Shown piece by piece: positions 1 through 8,442 of a DNA stretch of 64,000 nucleotides. The stretch is from contig QIAA01000179.1 of the NCBI GenBank assembly GCA_003224905.1, forward strand, positions 1 through 64,000, in the 5' to 3' direction. The translations under genes and the position numbers were made by a program. How positions within the stretch are numbered: the stretch's first letter is position 1; each line of letters starts with the position of its first letter. Below the pieces are notes generated by a model, which saw only the letters and a list, made by a program, of their open reading frames with translations, was not told the origin of the DNA and searched no databases. Source of the DNA: Acidobacteriota bacterium. Lineage in GTDB: Bacteria > Acidobacteriota > Terriglobia > Terriglobales > Acidobacteriaceae.

Positions 1-342
1 CAGCGTGAACGAGCGGGTGAAGCTTCCATACTGCCGCTCGACGCGACGGAAGTTCTCCTCTTTCTCTTCCTTCTCGAGCTTGCGCTCGCCGTGGACGGTG
101 AGGGTGTTGTTGTCGACGCGGACATCAATGTCTTTTTCGTCGATGCCCGGGACTTCAAGCTTCAGGGTAATGGTGTGCTCGTCTTCGTAGATGTCGACCG
201 GCGGTGCAAAGCTAGTGGTGGTCAACGCTTCTTCTGGGCCTTCAGGGCTATAGGATTCACGGAAAAGACGATTCATGCGGTTCATGCGGTCTTGCATGGT
301 GGAAAACTCACGGAAAGGTTCCCAACGGGCCAATACTGTCAT
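1..342 (-). CDS. Hsp20 small heat-shock protein (3' end outside window)
   Basis: ATP-independent holdase chaperone of the alpha-crystallin family, cytosolic. The 114 visible residues start MTVLARWEPFREFSTMQDRM, the usual bacterial Hsp20 opening, and run into the alpha-crystallin core (EVPGIDEKDIDVRVDNNTL, then GERKLEKEEKEENFRRVERQ and YGSFTRSFTL). The C-terminal strands and the IxI tail lie beyond position 1. The ATG at 342 has a strong Shine-Dalgarno, GAAGGAGG, about 8 nt upstream. No CIRCE inverted repeat is visible in the upstream gap, so HrcA control is not suggested. Confidence 0.93.
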   Translation of the reverse strand, partial: MTVLARWEPFREFSTMQDRMNRMNRLFRESYSPEGPEEALTTTSFAPPVDIYEDEHTITLKLEVPGIDEKDIDVRVDNNTLTVHGERKLEKEEKEENFRRVERQYGSFTRSFTL

Positions 343-916
343 AAAAGTTTCCTCCTTCAGAGGGAGTACGCTAAGAGGGGAAGACTTCAGATGGGCTGAC
401 TTAGTTCAGAGAACCTGAAAGAGTAAGAAGAAGTAGCTCGCTCAATTGCGATGCTAGGCTTGTGCGCTACCGTTGTCAAGCTGCGGCTGGAACAGCTTGC
501 TTCGGCGCACAGAAAATAGGAAAACTGGGGCGGGCGTGAGGGTCCGAACGTCGTCACGTAGCCGACATTAACCCATGCCTGCCCCCAAAAAGGGCTGTCC
601 GCCTTCGCAGGGGACTGCCACGTTAAAGCAGCTTGCACAATACTTTTTTCCCAATCGTATTACTGTTCAGAATTGCTCATTTTTTAAAACAATCGGACAT
701 ACCTTTTTTAAAACAATCGGACATACGTTGCTGATTCGCTCTCCCCGACCGAAGGGTCAGGCAGCGTGGCTTGTGGGCACTTCGCGCCAGTAGTCACTTC
801 CGTTCAGATACTGTGCAGAATGGCATGCCTTTCGGAATTCGATTGCACGGAGGCAAATATCGGCGCTGAACTTCGCGATGCCGATTGACCACTCTTACGA
901 CTAAAATGAAAACTTG
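343..916. other. intergenic region between divergent hsp20 and Crp/Fnr genes
   Basis: No convincing gene. Reading frames here are short, lack ribosome sites and have unnatural composition. It must hold the hsp20 promoter (leftward) and the Crp/Fnr promoter (rightward). The clear structure is a tandem 23-nt repeat at 680-726, listed separately. Confidence 0.5.
680..726. repeat. tandem direct repeat, 2 x 23 nt, upstream of Crp/Fnr gene
   Basis: Two exact copies of a 23-nt unit (six T, four A, then CAATCGGACATAC) at 680-702 and 704-726, separated by one C, so the period is 24 nt. It lies about 190 nt before the Crp/Fnr start. It could be a duplicated regulator site or a simple slippage duplication; the A/T-rich half would also bend DNA. 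Function unknown. Confidence 0.8.
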
Positions 917-1582
917 ATGAGTTCTGTTGCAGTTGTTAAGAAGAATCGTGAGTTCGATCCTAGTACTTTTCTCGCAACTATTGGCGAGGGCAGGAAGACC
1001 CTTACCCTTGGCAAGAAGGAAAGGATCTTCACACAAGGGAATGCGGCTGACGCTGTTTTCTATATCCAAAAAGGCAAAGTCAGGCTCACCGTCGTGTCCA
1101 AGACCGGCAGAGAAGCCACGATTGCCATATTGAGTGAGGGAGATTTTTTTGGGGAAGGTTCACTGGCAGGGCAGGTTCTCCGTATGGGATCAGCGGCTGC
1201 AATGACGGATTGCCAGCTTCTGCGCATCGAGAAGAAAGCGATGATGAGTGCGCTTCATCGGGAACACACCTTTTCCGATATGTTCGTGGCATATTTGCTG
1301 GCTCGGAATATCCGTTATGAAGAGGACTTGGTCGACCAACTGTTCAATTCCAGCGAAAAGAGACTGGCCCGCGTCCTTCTTATGCTCGCTCATTTTGGCA
1401 AGGAGGGCGTGCCGGAGACTGTAATCCCAAAAATCAGTCAGGAGACGCTGGCAGAGATGGTGGGTACGACCCGGTCACGAGTCAGCTTTTTCATGAATCG
1501 ATTTAGGAAATTAGGCTTCATTCATTACAACGGCGGTCTTCAGGTCCACAGCTCGTTGCTCAACATAGTGCTGCACGATTGA
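917..1582 (+). CDS. Crp/Fnr-family transcriptional regulator
   Basis: DNA-binding regulator with a cyclic-nucleotide-binding-fold sensor and a winged HTH. Of 221 residues, the beta-roll is about 15-110 (FYIQKGKVRLTVV at 48-60, SEGDFFGEGSLAGQ at 73-86), a dimer helix follows to about 145, and the HTH is about 172-205 (SQETLAEMVGTTRSRVSFF). The phosphate-binding cassette is atypical (FGEGSLAGQVLRMGSAAA, lacking the usual RSA), and no N-terminal Fe-S cysteine set is present, so neither cAMP nor Fnr-type oxygen sensing can be assumed. I use ATG 917; a TTG directly before it (914) would add one residue. Single gene; ligand unknown. Confidence 0.88.
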   Translation: MSSVAVVKKNREFDPSTFLATIGEGRKTLTLGKKERIFTQGNAADAVFYIQKGKVRLTVVSKTGREATIAILSEGDFFGEGSLAGQVLRMGSAAAMTDCQLLRIEKKAMMSALHREHTFSDMFVAYLLARNIRYEEDLVDQLFNSSEKRLARVLLMLAHFGKEGVPETVIPKISQETLAEMVGTTRSRVSFFMNRFRKLGFIHYNGGLQVHSSLLNIVLHD

Positions 1583-1597
1583 ACCTTTCTTGAACGG

Positions 1598-1611
1598 CCT
1601 GATAGATCAGG
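1598..1611. other. short perfect inverted repeat after the Crp/Fnr gene
   Basis: CCTGAT-AG-ATCAGG, 15 nt after the stop codon. The stem is only 6 bp with no T-run, so it is a weak terminator candidate; it could equally be a protein-binding palindrome. Confidence 0.35.
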
Positions 1612-1613
1612 AC

Positions 1614-1803
1614 TCAAGCTGTCACAACGCCGAGCAAGCCGCTGACTTTCTGAATTTCACTAATTTCGCTTTGGTATGCCTGCAGCACGGGTATGGAATC
1701 TTCGGCGGGTAGTCATATTTTGGCTCTGCTTCGACGCCTGAAGATGCCAGTCATAACTACCCTGCATACGATTTCTTGCAGGAACTGGGAAGACCGCTCA
1801 TTA
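1614..1803 (+). pseudogene. remnant of a GT4-type glycosyltransferase (N-terminal part, frameshifted)
   Basis: Two consecutive frames together read like an internal piece of an acidobacterial GT4 glycosyltransferase. The first gives AADFLNFTNFALVCLQHGYG then IFGG and a TAG at 1710-1712; the next frame continues SHILALLRRL then KMPVITTLHTIS. From memory of the family, intact members have the order ..AAEFLN..VDVVCLQHEYGIFGG..SHILALLR..MPVVTTLHTVL. There is no start, no Rossmann N-terminus and no C-terminal donor-binding half, so this is a decaying fragment. After about 1800 the similarity ends. Confidence 0.6.
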
Positions 1804-2067
1804 CGATGAGACGGGCGGATGCGATCCCGATTGCCCTGGCAAGGGCAGCGTTCGTTCTCTAGTAACTTGGCTGGACGCCAATGGAAGTTGTGAGCGAAGG
1901 CGAGATCACCCGCTGCTGTGGATTTTCCAATTTACTTTTGGGTGCCTCACCGTCGCATGAGTGGTGTGTTCACCCAGTTCGGTCTAGCTCCCCGATCTCC
2001 TGGAGAGAGTCGAACGATGACGGAGACTGAAACACTCACGAGCTGGACTTGTGCCCAAGACCCGGCG

Positions 2068-3615
2068 TCATTCATGCACGTCGAGAAGCAACTTTAGCTT
2101 GCCGGAACGCGACGGGTGTCGCAGCTTGCGCAGTGCCTTGGCTTCGATCTGGCGAATGCGCTCGCGGGTCACGTCGAACGATCGGCCAACCTCTTCCAGC
2201 GTGTGCTCCGAGCCGTCCTCCAGACCAAAGCGCATCTTGATAATCTTCTCTTCCCGAGGATTGAGAGTGCGGAGCACGTAATCGGTTCGTTCCTTAAGGT
2301 TCACGTTGATGACTGCTTCGGCGGGGGAGACTCCGGCGCGGTCTTCGATAAGGTCGCCGAGACGAGAATCTCCGTCCTCGCCAATCGGGGTCTCGAGAGA
2401 GATCGGCGTCCGCATCAGCTTGCGCACCTTACGCACCATGACCTCGGGGATGTCCATCTGTTTGGCAATCTCTGCCGATGTGGGTTCGCGGCCCAGGGTT
2501 TGGACCAGCTGCCGTGACGTACGAATCAGCTTGTTGACGACCTCGATCATGTGCACTGGGAGGCGGATAGTGCGCGCCTGATCGGCAATGGCTCGGCTGA
2601 TGGCCTGGCGGATCCACCATGTGGCATAGGTGGAAAACTTGTAGCCGCGACGGTACTCGAATTTATCCACTGCCTTCATCAGGCCGACGTTCCCCTCCTG
2701 GATCAGGTCGAGGAACTGAAGCCCGCGGTTGCTATACTTTTTGGCGATGGAAACGACAAGGCGCAGGTTGGCCTCGATGAGCTCGTGCTTCGCCTGCTCT
2801 GCCTCCATTTCGCCTTGGATAATTCTGCGCCGCGTGCAGTGCAGTTCCGGGAACGTCACCCCGGCATCGCTCTCCAGTTTTTTCATGTCGGCGCGGCGCT
2901 GCCGCTGTATGGTGCGGTGATTTTTCTTCAGTTCCTGGTTGTGCGTGCCGGCTATCTTCTTTTCCAAATTACTCAGCTGGCGGTCAAGCGAGTGCATGGT
3001 GTCCACGGTCTTATTCACCCGGTCCGCGAAATGCTTGCGCTCCGAGTTGTTAAGACCGAGGTTGCGGATGATGAGGGAAATTCGAACCATCTCGCGGCCT
3101 AACTGACATCGGCAGCGTCGATATTCGCGCGCTTTCGTTTTGGGCGGGAGAGCCGCCAACCTTGCGGCTAGCCGGCGGGCTGTTTTGTGATGGTTGTGCA
3201 GGTCATCGATCCGTCGGGTGATGTCGTGGGCACGCTCCTGCAGAATCTCCTCGGTAAGTTCTTCCTCATCGAAGACGACAATTTCCTTAATCGAGCGCAG
3301 GCCACGCTTCAAGTCCTCGCCTATGGCCAGAACTTCACGGATCACAAGGGACGAGCGGGAGAGACTCTTCAGGATGCGCAGCCGTCCGCGCTCGATTCGT
3401 TTAGCAATATCCACTTCCCCTTCACGGGTAAGCAGAGGCGAGGCACCCATCTGGCGCAGGTAGAGTCGCACCGGATCGCTGGCCGGCTCAGGAACTGTTG
3501 GGTTCAGGTCAAGTTCGACATCCTCCGCTTCGGCTCCTTTTACTTCCAGAGTCGATCGAGGCAGGCGCGGATCGGCATCAATGTCAAGACCCCACGTGCG
3601 AAGGGTGGTAAGCAA
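2068..3615 (-). CDS. rpoD: RpoD-like sigma-70 factor (group 1/2)
   Basis: Primary-type sigma factor that directs RNA polymerase to -10/-35 promoters. 515 residues: region 1.2 at about 47-57 ([11 protein letters not shown]), a long helical non-conserved region to about 285, region 2 ([20 protein letters not shown], then [15 protein letters not shown]), region 3, and region 4 at about 472-499 ([20 protein letters not shown]). Only the tail of region 1.1 is visible ([13 protein letters not shown]). The chosen start is a TTG at 3615, because no ATG or GTG occurs in frame between it and the TAG just upstream; yet the upstream codons (..[18 protein letters not shown]) look like coding sequence. Acidobacteria can have several RpoD paralogues, so this may not be the housekeeping one. 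Confidence 0.88.
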   Translation of the reverse strand: MLTTLRTWGLDIDADPRLPRSTLEVKGAEAEDVELDLNPTVPEPASDPVRLYLRQMGASPLLTREGEVDIAKRIERGRLRILKSLSRSSLVIREVLAIGEDLKRGLRSIKEIVVFDEEELTEEILQERAHDITRRIDDLHNHHKTARRLAARLAALPPKTKAREYRRCRCQLGREMVRISLIIRNLGLNNSERKHFADRVNKTVDTMHSLDRQLSNLEKKIAGTHNQELKKNHRTIQRQRRADMKKLESDAGVTFPELHCTRRRIIQGEMEAEQAKHELIEANLRLVVSIAKKYSNRGLQFLDLIQEGNVGLMKAVDKFEYRRGYKFSTYATWWIRQAISRAIADQARTIRLPVHMIEVVNKLIRTSRQLVQTLGREPTSAEIAKQMDIPEVMVRKVRKLMRTPISLETPIGEDGDSRLGDLIEDRAGVSPAEAVINVNLKERTDYVLRTLNPREEKIIKMRFGLEDGSEHTLEEVGRSFDVTRERIRQIEAKALRKLRHPSRSGKLKLLLDVHE

Positions 3616-3942
3616 ATCCTCTGTGTCTGGCGGAGAATGCGTGTCGTCTGGAATCGGGTTATCTACCTCGTTGTTCGTAAGCTAGTCCTGTTCTCTTGCG
3701 ACATCAATTGGCTTCTCATGTCGTCCATAGCTAGGCGATATGCCTTTTCGATGCGTCCGGCATATGGAAAAGCGAGTTTTGTCGATCTTCAGAAGAAAGT
3801 GCGGAAATACAAGTTGAACGATGCTGGCATAGCGTATCATTGTTTTCAATTTTCAAACCTATTACGCCCCATAATTTTGAAAAGCCGACCTGTGGCACCT
3901 CTGAATTCTTGCGGAGTGGAGCAGATGCGCTTTTGTCGGGCA
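3616..3942. other. gap upstream of the RpoD-like gene
   Basis: Contains no convincing full gene. On the minus strand an ATG frame ([13 protein letters not shown]) enters from upstream and stops just inside the sigma-like open frame, one nucleotide out of register; see findings. Otherwise featureless to my eye. Confidence 0.4.
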
Positions 3943-4128
3943 TCAGGCCTTCGTTCGATCATGAAGACCAAGAACTTGTACGAGTTCTTGCCTGATTCGC
4001 TTTCGTTTGGACTTCCGTCGTTCTAGCTCTATTACGGTACGGGGCTCAAGTGTGCGAGCACTTTCCGCCCTGTTTAGAGCCAGCAGCTCTTTGATGAGAG
4101 CTGTCACCCGCTCGAAATTACTACTCAT
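3943..4128 (-). CDS. small charged protein, RR..R..IR.EL family
   Basis: 61 residues, cytosolic, mostly helical: MSSNFERVTALIKELLALNR near the start, ERRKSKRKRIRQELVQVLG near the end. The C-terminal pattern E.RR..R...IRQEL recurs in two other tiny genes of this window (8049-8249 and 9214-9405), which is the main reason to trust it. ATG 4128 is preceded by GAAAGGA at suitable distance; a longer frame to 4266 exists but its extra 46 residues look non-coding. Function unknown. Confidence 0.55.
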   Translation of the reverse strand: MSSNFERVTALIKELLALNRAESARTLEPRTVIELERRKSKRKRIRQELVQVLGLHDRTKA

Positions 4129-4307
4129 AGCGTCTCGTTTCCTTTCAGAAAAGTGAGCAATCTTGCACAGAATTACCAGAACTAACGTGTAATCGTGAAT
4201 TTGTCTGGTGGCCTCCTGCAGATCAGCCGTTATGGGCCCAATAACTCCGTCAGTATCACCTGGCACTGCCGGCTGCGGCGGCGACTAAAGAAACGCGGAA
4301 TTCTATT

Positions 4308-4508
4308 ATGGACCCTGTCCGGCATTCGTTTCTTGTTCGGGTTCGTAGTTTGCGTGCCCTTCTGGCCGCTTCGTTGAGAAAGTTGTTTGGAATGGAGCCA
4401 CACGACGGAGACTTCGCGTCATTGCGGGTGTGCCCCTATTGCGGACTCATCACGTCGCGCTACGAAGCATGTTGCCTGGAGTGCGGCAAGTCCTTCAAAC
4501 CAGCTTAG
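4308..4508 (+). CDS. small zinc-ribbon protein
   Basis: 66 residues with a C-terminal four-cysteine ribbon, CPYCGLITSRYEACCLECGK, preceded by a basic amphipathic segment. Presumably a zinc-binding cytosolic protein; partner unknown. No clear Shine-Dalgarno at ATG 4308; an in-frame ATG at 4392 (MEPHDGDFASL) would keep the ribbon intact and is an alternative start. It is convergent with the double-receiver gene. Confidence 0.55.
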   Translation: MDPVRHSFLVRVRSLRALLAASLRKLFGMEPHDGDFASLRVCPYCGLITSRYEACCLECGKSFKPA

Positions 4509-4523
4509 AGGTCCAAACGGCAT

Positions 4524-5543
4524 TCACGCGACCAGCGCGTGCGCACCGTGACTGGATGGTTGAATAATGTAGCTGCTCGTGGCCGCACAGAAGAAACATG
4601 GTACTTCAAGCACATGTCCAGCATTTTCTTCGATTATCGTCAGCGGAAATACGCGCAGGCACTCCGTACATGCCAGCATTACATAGGGAATTCCATGCGA
4701 GTCATTCCCATTGCGCGGGACCCAAGCTGGAGCGATCTTCCGCTGGTGGGCACTGCCTGGGGCCGGAGCAGAACTGATGAGCTGTTCGAGAGTTCGAAAG
4801 AGGTTCGTGGGCTGCCCACCTTTGGCGTAGAAGCCGTCCGCAATTACGTCAGGGGGTACTTCATCGTCTGAGTGTGCGCCGCTCATTGCCAGGGTCAAAA
4901 TCCGGGGAAAACGACGGCGAACCACAGAGAGCAGCTCAAAGCCTGACATATCAGGCATGTCAAGGTCGGAAACTATTACGTCCGGCAGCATCTTTCTCAA
5001 CTGCAGCAGCGCGTCAAAGCCATTTCGTGCGGTAAAGACATCGTATCCGGCCGAGATCAGCAACAGGGCAACTGTCTCACGGACATACGGGTCGTCATCG
5101 ACCACGAGAATCTGGCGCTTTGAAGGGTTACGCATGTTCACTCCTGCTGAGGGCGTTAACGGTTCTGCCCGGGCTGGTTCAAATTCCTGCGATTGCGTTG
5201 TTCCGAGTACGGCGTGGATGGTTGCCAACAAGGAGTGCGGACCGTCTGACTTGGCTACGAGTACGTCCACTGACTTCAAAGCACCCTGGGGCAATTCCAC
5301 GTAGTCAACAAGCATGACGATGGGAAGCTGCGGTCTGACTTGCTTGATTTCATCGGCCACAACGGCGCCATTCAAAAGGCCCAAGTCGTACTCAAGAATG
5401 ATTGCATCCACTGATTGCGACATCAGGAGCCGCAAACCATCGCTTCCAGTGGCTGCGGTTATCAGCCCGTAACCCTTCTCCTTCAATAGGTTCAATTGGG
5501 CCGGATCGCGGTGTATACACAGCAGAGTGCTAATCGCAGCCAT
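4524..5543 (-). CDS. double receiver-domain protein with C-terminal cysteine motif
   Basis: 339 residues with two response-regulator receiver folds and no DNA-binding or enzymatic output domain. Receiver 1 (from TLLCIHRDPAQL) has the phospho-acceptor region DAIILEYDLGLLNG and lysine in LVAKSDGP. Receiver 2 begins ILVVDDDPYVRETVALLL and has the acceptor DVIVSDLDMPDMSG and lysine in FYAKGG. The C-terminus has CTEC..CFFC, a likely zinc site. I start at ATG 5543; the frame extends to 5717 but that part overlaps the next small gene. At residue 137 an internal ATG (5135) has its own AGGAG site, so receiver 2 plus the cysteine tail may also be made alone. Phospho-signalling scaffold role is inference. 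Confidence 0.8.
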   Translation of the reverse strand: MAAISTLLCIHRDPAQLNLLKEKGYGLITAATGSDGLRLLMSQSVDAIILEYDLGLLNGAVVADEIKQVRPQLPIVMLVDYVELPQGALKSVDVLVAKSDGPHSLLATIHAVLGTTQSQEFEPARAEPLTPSAGVNMRNPSKRQILVVDDDPYVRETVALLLISAGYDVFTARNGFDALLQLRKMLPDVIVSDLDMPDMSGFELLSVVRRRFPRILTLAMSGAHSDDEVPPDVIADGFYAKGGQPTNLFRTLEQLISSAPAPGSAHQRKIAPAWVPRNGNDSHGIPYVMLACTECLRVFPLTIIEENAGHVLEVPCFFCAATSSYIIQPSSHGAHALVA

Positions 5544-5626
5544 GCTTCGTTGTATAAGCGAAAGCCATAGCCAATTCTGTTCACTATTGCTCACCAGCAA
5601 GAAGCGGGTGTTAGAAGGTCTTGCTG

Positions 5627-5836
5627 TTATATTTGCTCGACCACTTTCGAACTCGCTCGTTTGTCTGCCCGGAGTTGCTCCGCAGTAAAGGTCTGTCCAC
5701 AGGTGCTGCATCTCCACTTTGGGTTTGGTCTCACCAGGCTTCCCGCGCCGAGGTGGAGCCGGCCATGTTCACTGGGACGGAACGCCATCACCAGTTCACC
5801 GCCACATTGCAGGCACTGTCGCTTAGCCACAGTCAT
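5627..5836 (-). CDS. small zinc-ribbon protein
   Basis: 69 residues from ATG 5836 (MTVAKRQCLQCGGELVMAF), 81 if the ATG at 5872 is used. Two CxxC pairs, CLQCGGEL and WRCSTCGQTF, spaced like a treble-clef or ribbon zinc site. It lies 83 nt upstream of, and in the same direction as, the double-receiver gene, which ends in a similar cysteine motif, so they may be co-transcribed. No recognised function. Confidence 0.55.
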   Translation of the reverse strand: MTVAKRQCLQCGGELVMAFRPSEHGRLHLGAGSLVRPNPKWRCSTCGQTFTAEQLRADKRASSKVVEQI

Positions 5837-5944
5837 GTTGCTACCACAAACTGGCTTCATTTGTCTGGTCACAATTGAACACTAGTTGGGTATTGGGACC
5901 CGCGCCAGGCAATGCTCTGCTAATTCCTGGACTCTAACGCCCGC

Positions 5945-7498
5945 TCAATCGCTGGCGGAAGTGTTCTGCTCCAGAGCGGCGCTTGCGCCCCAGGATCGGG
6001 GAATTTCAAGGTGCGGCATGGGGGAAGCGGCAAACAACCGCTGACAAGGCTTTGCCAACCAGCGGGCCCACCGCGCAGATCGGGAGACTCGGGCGCTGTC
6101 GGTGGCGATTCCGGTATCTGCGTACATCTGCCTGTAGATTTTGGAGATCAGGACAAAGGCAAGACGGGCGCGCAGCGACTTTATGAACCGGGACCGGAAC
6201 CACACTGCCTTCAAACTGTAAAAAGTATCCCAGACGGCTTGGGTGTGGCTTCGAATCTCCTCGGCTGACATAGTCGGGTGTGGCCAATAGAGCTTGGGCC
6301 GAAGTCCTTGTGGGATGAGCCAACGCCGGGTGATTGGAATTCCACCAACGTGCACCGGCGCGGCCTCCATTTGTTTTTCCCAACGGATGAAGTCGACCGT
6401 TCCCGGATACGGCGTTAGCATAACGAACTGCGCAAAGGCAATTTCGGCCCGGGAGGCAGCAGCCGCGGTGGCGTCGAAGGTTTCCGGCCGGTCGCTGGGC
6501 AGGCCAAAAATGAAAGAGCCGAGCACGTACACTCCGTGGCGGCGAAATGTTCTTAGGCGATCAACGAGGTCTTCCCCGGCACAATTGAATTCCTTGTAAA
6601 CGTCCTTCAAGCCTTCCGGGGTCACAGACTCGACTCCCACTAGGGCTCCTTTGATGTGCGCCGCCTGCATGGCATCGAGGAACTCTGTGTCTTCTGCAGC
6701 TTCCATGGTGATCTGGGTAAAGAAAATCGTATCCGGCGGCAACTGTGCCAGGCGCCTCATCAGTGAAAAGCGCTCTGCCCGGATGGTCTTAAGTTCATTC
6801 AGCCGGTTCGTGTTGTGCTGCTCCGCAGCGAGGCGCAGGTCGGTAAGCGTTACCGGATAAAAATTGTCGTCGGCCAGCGCGATGAAGCGGAACCCCAGTC
6901 TCCTTAATTGGACGATTTCCTCAATTACCAGGTCTGAGGAACGTTGACGCGGGCGCTGACCGTCAGTTCGCCAAACCGAGCAGAAGGAGCAATGCTTGGG
7001 GCATCCACGCACAGTTTGGACCGAGGCCCACATATAGCGTTTTCGCGGCACAAGGTCCCAGCGGGCGGACAAGAACTCGGAAGCTTCGATCCGGCCGCCT
7101 TCATAGACTGGCAGAGGGGTCCCACGAGAGCAATCCGACAACACCCTTGACCAAACCACATCGCCATCGCCCTTTACCACCGCGTGGGCGCCACCCAATT
7201 CATGCGCTTCGTTCGGGTAGAGGGTCGCGTGAATTCCGCCGAACACCACGTAGGCGCCGCGCTCACGGGCTATTTTGCCGATTTTGTACCCGCGGAGAGC
7301 ATTGGCCGTATGGATGCCGATGCCGACAATGTCGCCAGGTTGAATCTGTATCGGGTTCACGGCCACGAGGGTCTCATCGACAAGGGACGGATCGCCAAAA
7401 CTTGCAGGTGTCGCGGCGGCAAGGACATATAACCAGCGAGGGGTGATAACCGCAGTGCCGAAAGAAACTTCGCTTGGATTGATGAGATGGACGCGCAC
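5945..7498 (-). CDS. B12-binding-domain radical SAM enzyme
   Basis: 517 residues. The N-terminal 1-130 resembles a cobalamin-binding Rossmann domain (GDIVGIGIHTANALRGYKIG, FGGIHATLYPNEA). The radical-SAM core follows with the [4Fe-4S] ligands C166, C170 and C173 in RGCPKHCSFC, and ALADDNFYP further on. This architecture occurs in cobalamin-dependent methylases and related enzymes (hopanoid, Mg-protoporphyrin cyclase and unknown natural-product types); substrate cannot be told from sequence. The GTG start at 7498 has AAGGAGG about 10 nt upstream. Stands alone, with no hopanoid or tetrapyrrole genes nearby. Confidence 0.85.
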   Translation of the reverse strand: MRVHLINPSEVSFGTAVITPRWLYVLAAATPASFGDPSLVDETLVAVNPIQIQPGDIVGIGIHTANALRGYKIGKIARERGAYVVFGGIHATLYPNEAHELGGAHAVVKGDGDVVWSRVLSDCSRGTPLPVYEGGRIEASEFLSARWDLVPRKRYMWASVQTVRGCPKHCSFCSVWRTDGQRPRQRSSDLVIEEIVQLRRLGFRFIALADDNFYPVTLTDLRLAAEQHNTNRLNELKTIRAERFSLMRRLAQLPPDTIFFTQITMEAAEDTEFLDAMQAAHIKGALVGVESVTPEGLKDVYKEFNCAGEDLVDRLRTFRRHGVYVLGSFIFGLPSDRPETFDATAAAASRAEIAFAQFVMLTPYPGTVDFIRWEKQMEAAPVHVGGIPITRRWLIPQGLRPKLYWPHPTMSAEEIRSHTQAVWDTFYSLKAVWFRSRFIKSLRARLAFVLISKIYRQMYADTGIATDSARVSRSARWARWLAKPCQRLFAASPMPHLEIPRSWGASAALEQNTSASD

Positions 7499-7683
7499 GC
7501 TGTGTCGCCCTCCTTGGGCGGCCTTGCATGGGGCTCTTGAGCAACTTGCGCCCGGGATGGATGTTTGGATTCCCTGGAACGTTCGACTTTATCAGCTCAG
7601 CGGCTTGGTTCCAACAAAAACGACGGCAGCAGTGAAATTGTCACCCTGTGGTCCTAGCAAATCTGTTCAAAATGGAACACTTT

Positions 7684-7824
7684 TTAGGAAACCGAAGCCG
7701 CCAGGCGGCGATCTCGATGGGGTTCAGTGCGGGGCTGCCCGGTACTGAGCTCACATTTCTCTCCTGGCTGAGCACCACAAGTGGGGCAACGCACTTCCAG
7801 CGCTTTTTTCTGGGTGACTTTCAT
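7684..7824 (-). CDS. 46-residue zinc-ribbon microprotein
   Basis: Very short frame: MKVTQKKALEVRCPTCG, then GEKCELSTG and PRTEPHRDRRLAAS. It has one CPTCG knuckle, a third cysteine and a histidine (C..C..C..H), a pattern I recall from small acidobacterial proteins. It shares the cysteine-knuckle theme with 4308-4508 and 5627-5836. No strong Shine-Dalgarno. Confidence 0.6.
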   Translation of the reverse strand: MKVTQKKALEVRCPTCGAQPGEKCELSTGQPRTEPHRDRRLAASVS

Positions 7825-8048
7825 GGCTACATACTGCGCGTTTACTCGGCAGCAAGATGGTCAATTTTGACCATTGCATTGGCCTTGCACGTACCGCAAC
7901 AACAACGCCCAACATCTCAGCCAGGATACAGGCAGCATCGAGTAAGCATGCGATGGCAGCGTCTCCAGCCGGCAAAAATCAACATTCTCGTCTCAACCCC
8001 GAGTCAGAAATGGTGGCAAGCTGGTGCGGACTCGCCAAAGCTTTGTTG

Positions 8049-8249
8049 CTAAACCGGAATTGTGACAGGGAGCACTCGGGAGGTCAATTTTTGCAGCTCT
8101 TGACGCAACTGCTCAATCCGCACCTTTCGGCGTTCATATATGACTAGGTCGGCACTGCTCAACTCGTCCATTTTGCCCAGCACCCAGAGCGTGAACTGCT
8201 GTCTGTACAGCCGAATGAGTTCGTCTGCTATTTGATGGAGGTGATCCAC
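8049..8249 (-). CDS. small charged protein, RR..R..IR.EL family
   Basis: 66 residues from a GTG start: VDHLHQIADELIRLYRQQF, a middle LGKMDELSSADL, then YERRKVRIEQLRQELQKL. The C-terminal helix matches those at 3943-4128 and 9214-9405. All helix, no membrane segment, no known domain. Start codon is weakly supported. Confidence 0.5.
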   Translation of the reverse strand: MDHLHQIADELIRLYRQQFTLWVLGKMDELSSADLVIYERRKVRIEQLRQELQKLTSRVLPVTIPV

Positions 8250-8442
8250 AGCCTACGTAGATGGCGACAAGGGCACTAGCTATGTTGAAGAAGGCGGCTT
8301 TTTTGCGCTTCTCTGGATTTCCTACTTTTTGTGCACAACTGCCTGCTGTCAGCTTCATCTGAGAAGTCTGGCGGCACAGGGATGCGCCGAGACACTCACG
8401 TCTCTGGAGTCCCTTAAGCCATAGCCCAGCGTTTTTCCTCCC

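Larger units (their letters stand above)
1583..2067. other. 485-nt gap holding the glycosyltransferase remnant
   Basis: Apart from the small palindrome at 1598 and the remnant at 1614-1803 I see no gene, terminator with T-run or RNA. The part from 1804 to 2067 has short frames only and may be further decayed coding DNA. Confidence 0.5.

Noticed and set aside
387..638. 83-residue minus-strand frame between hsp20 and Crp/Fnr
   Set aside because: No ribosome site, unnatural composition, no similarity I recognise.
7443..8147. Overlapping plus-strand frames of 96-134 residues
   Set aside because: They overlap better-supported minus-strand microproteins and lack starts with ribosome sites.
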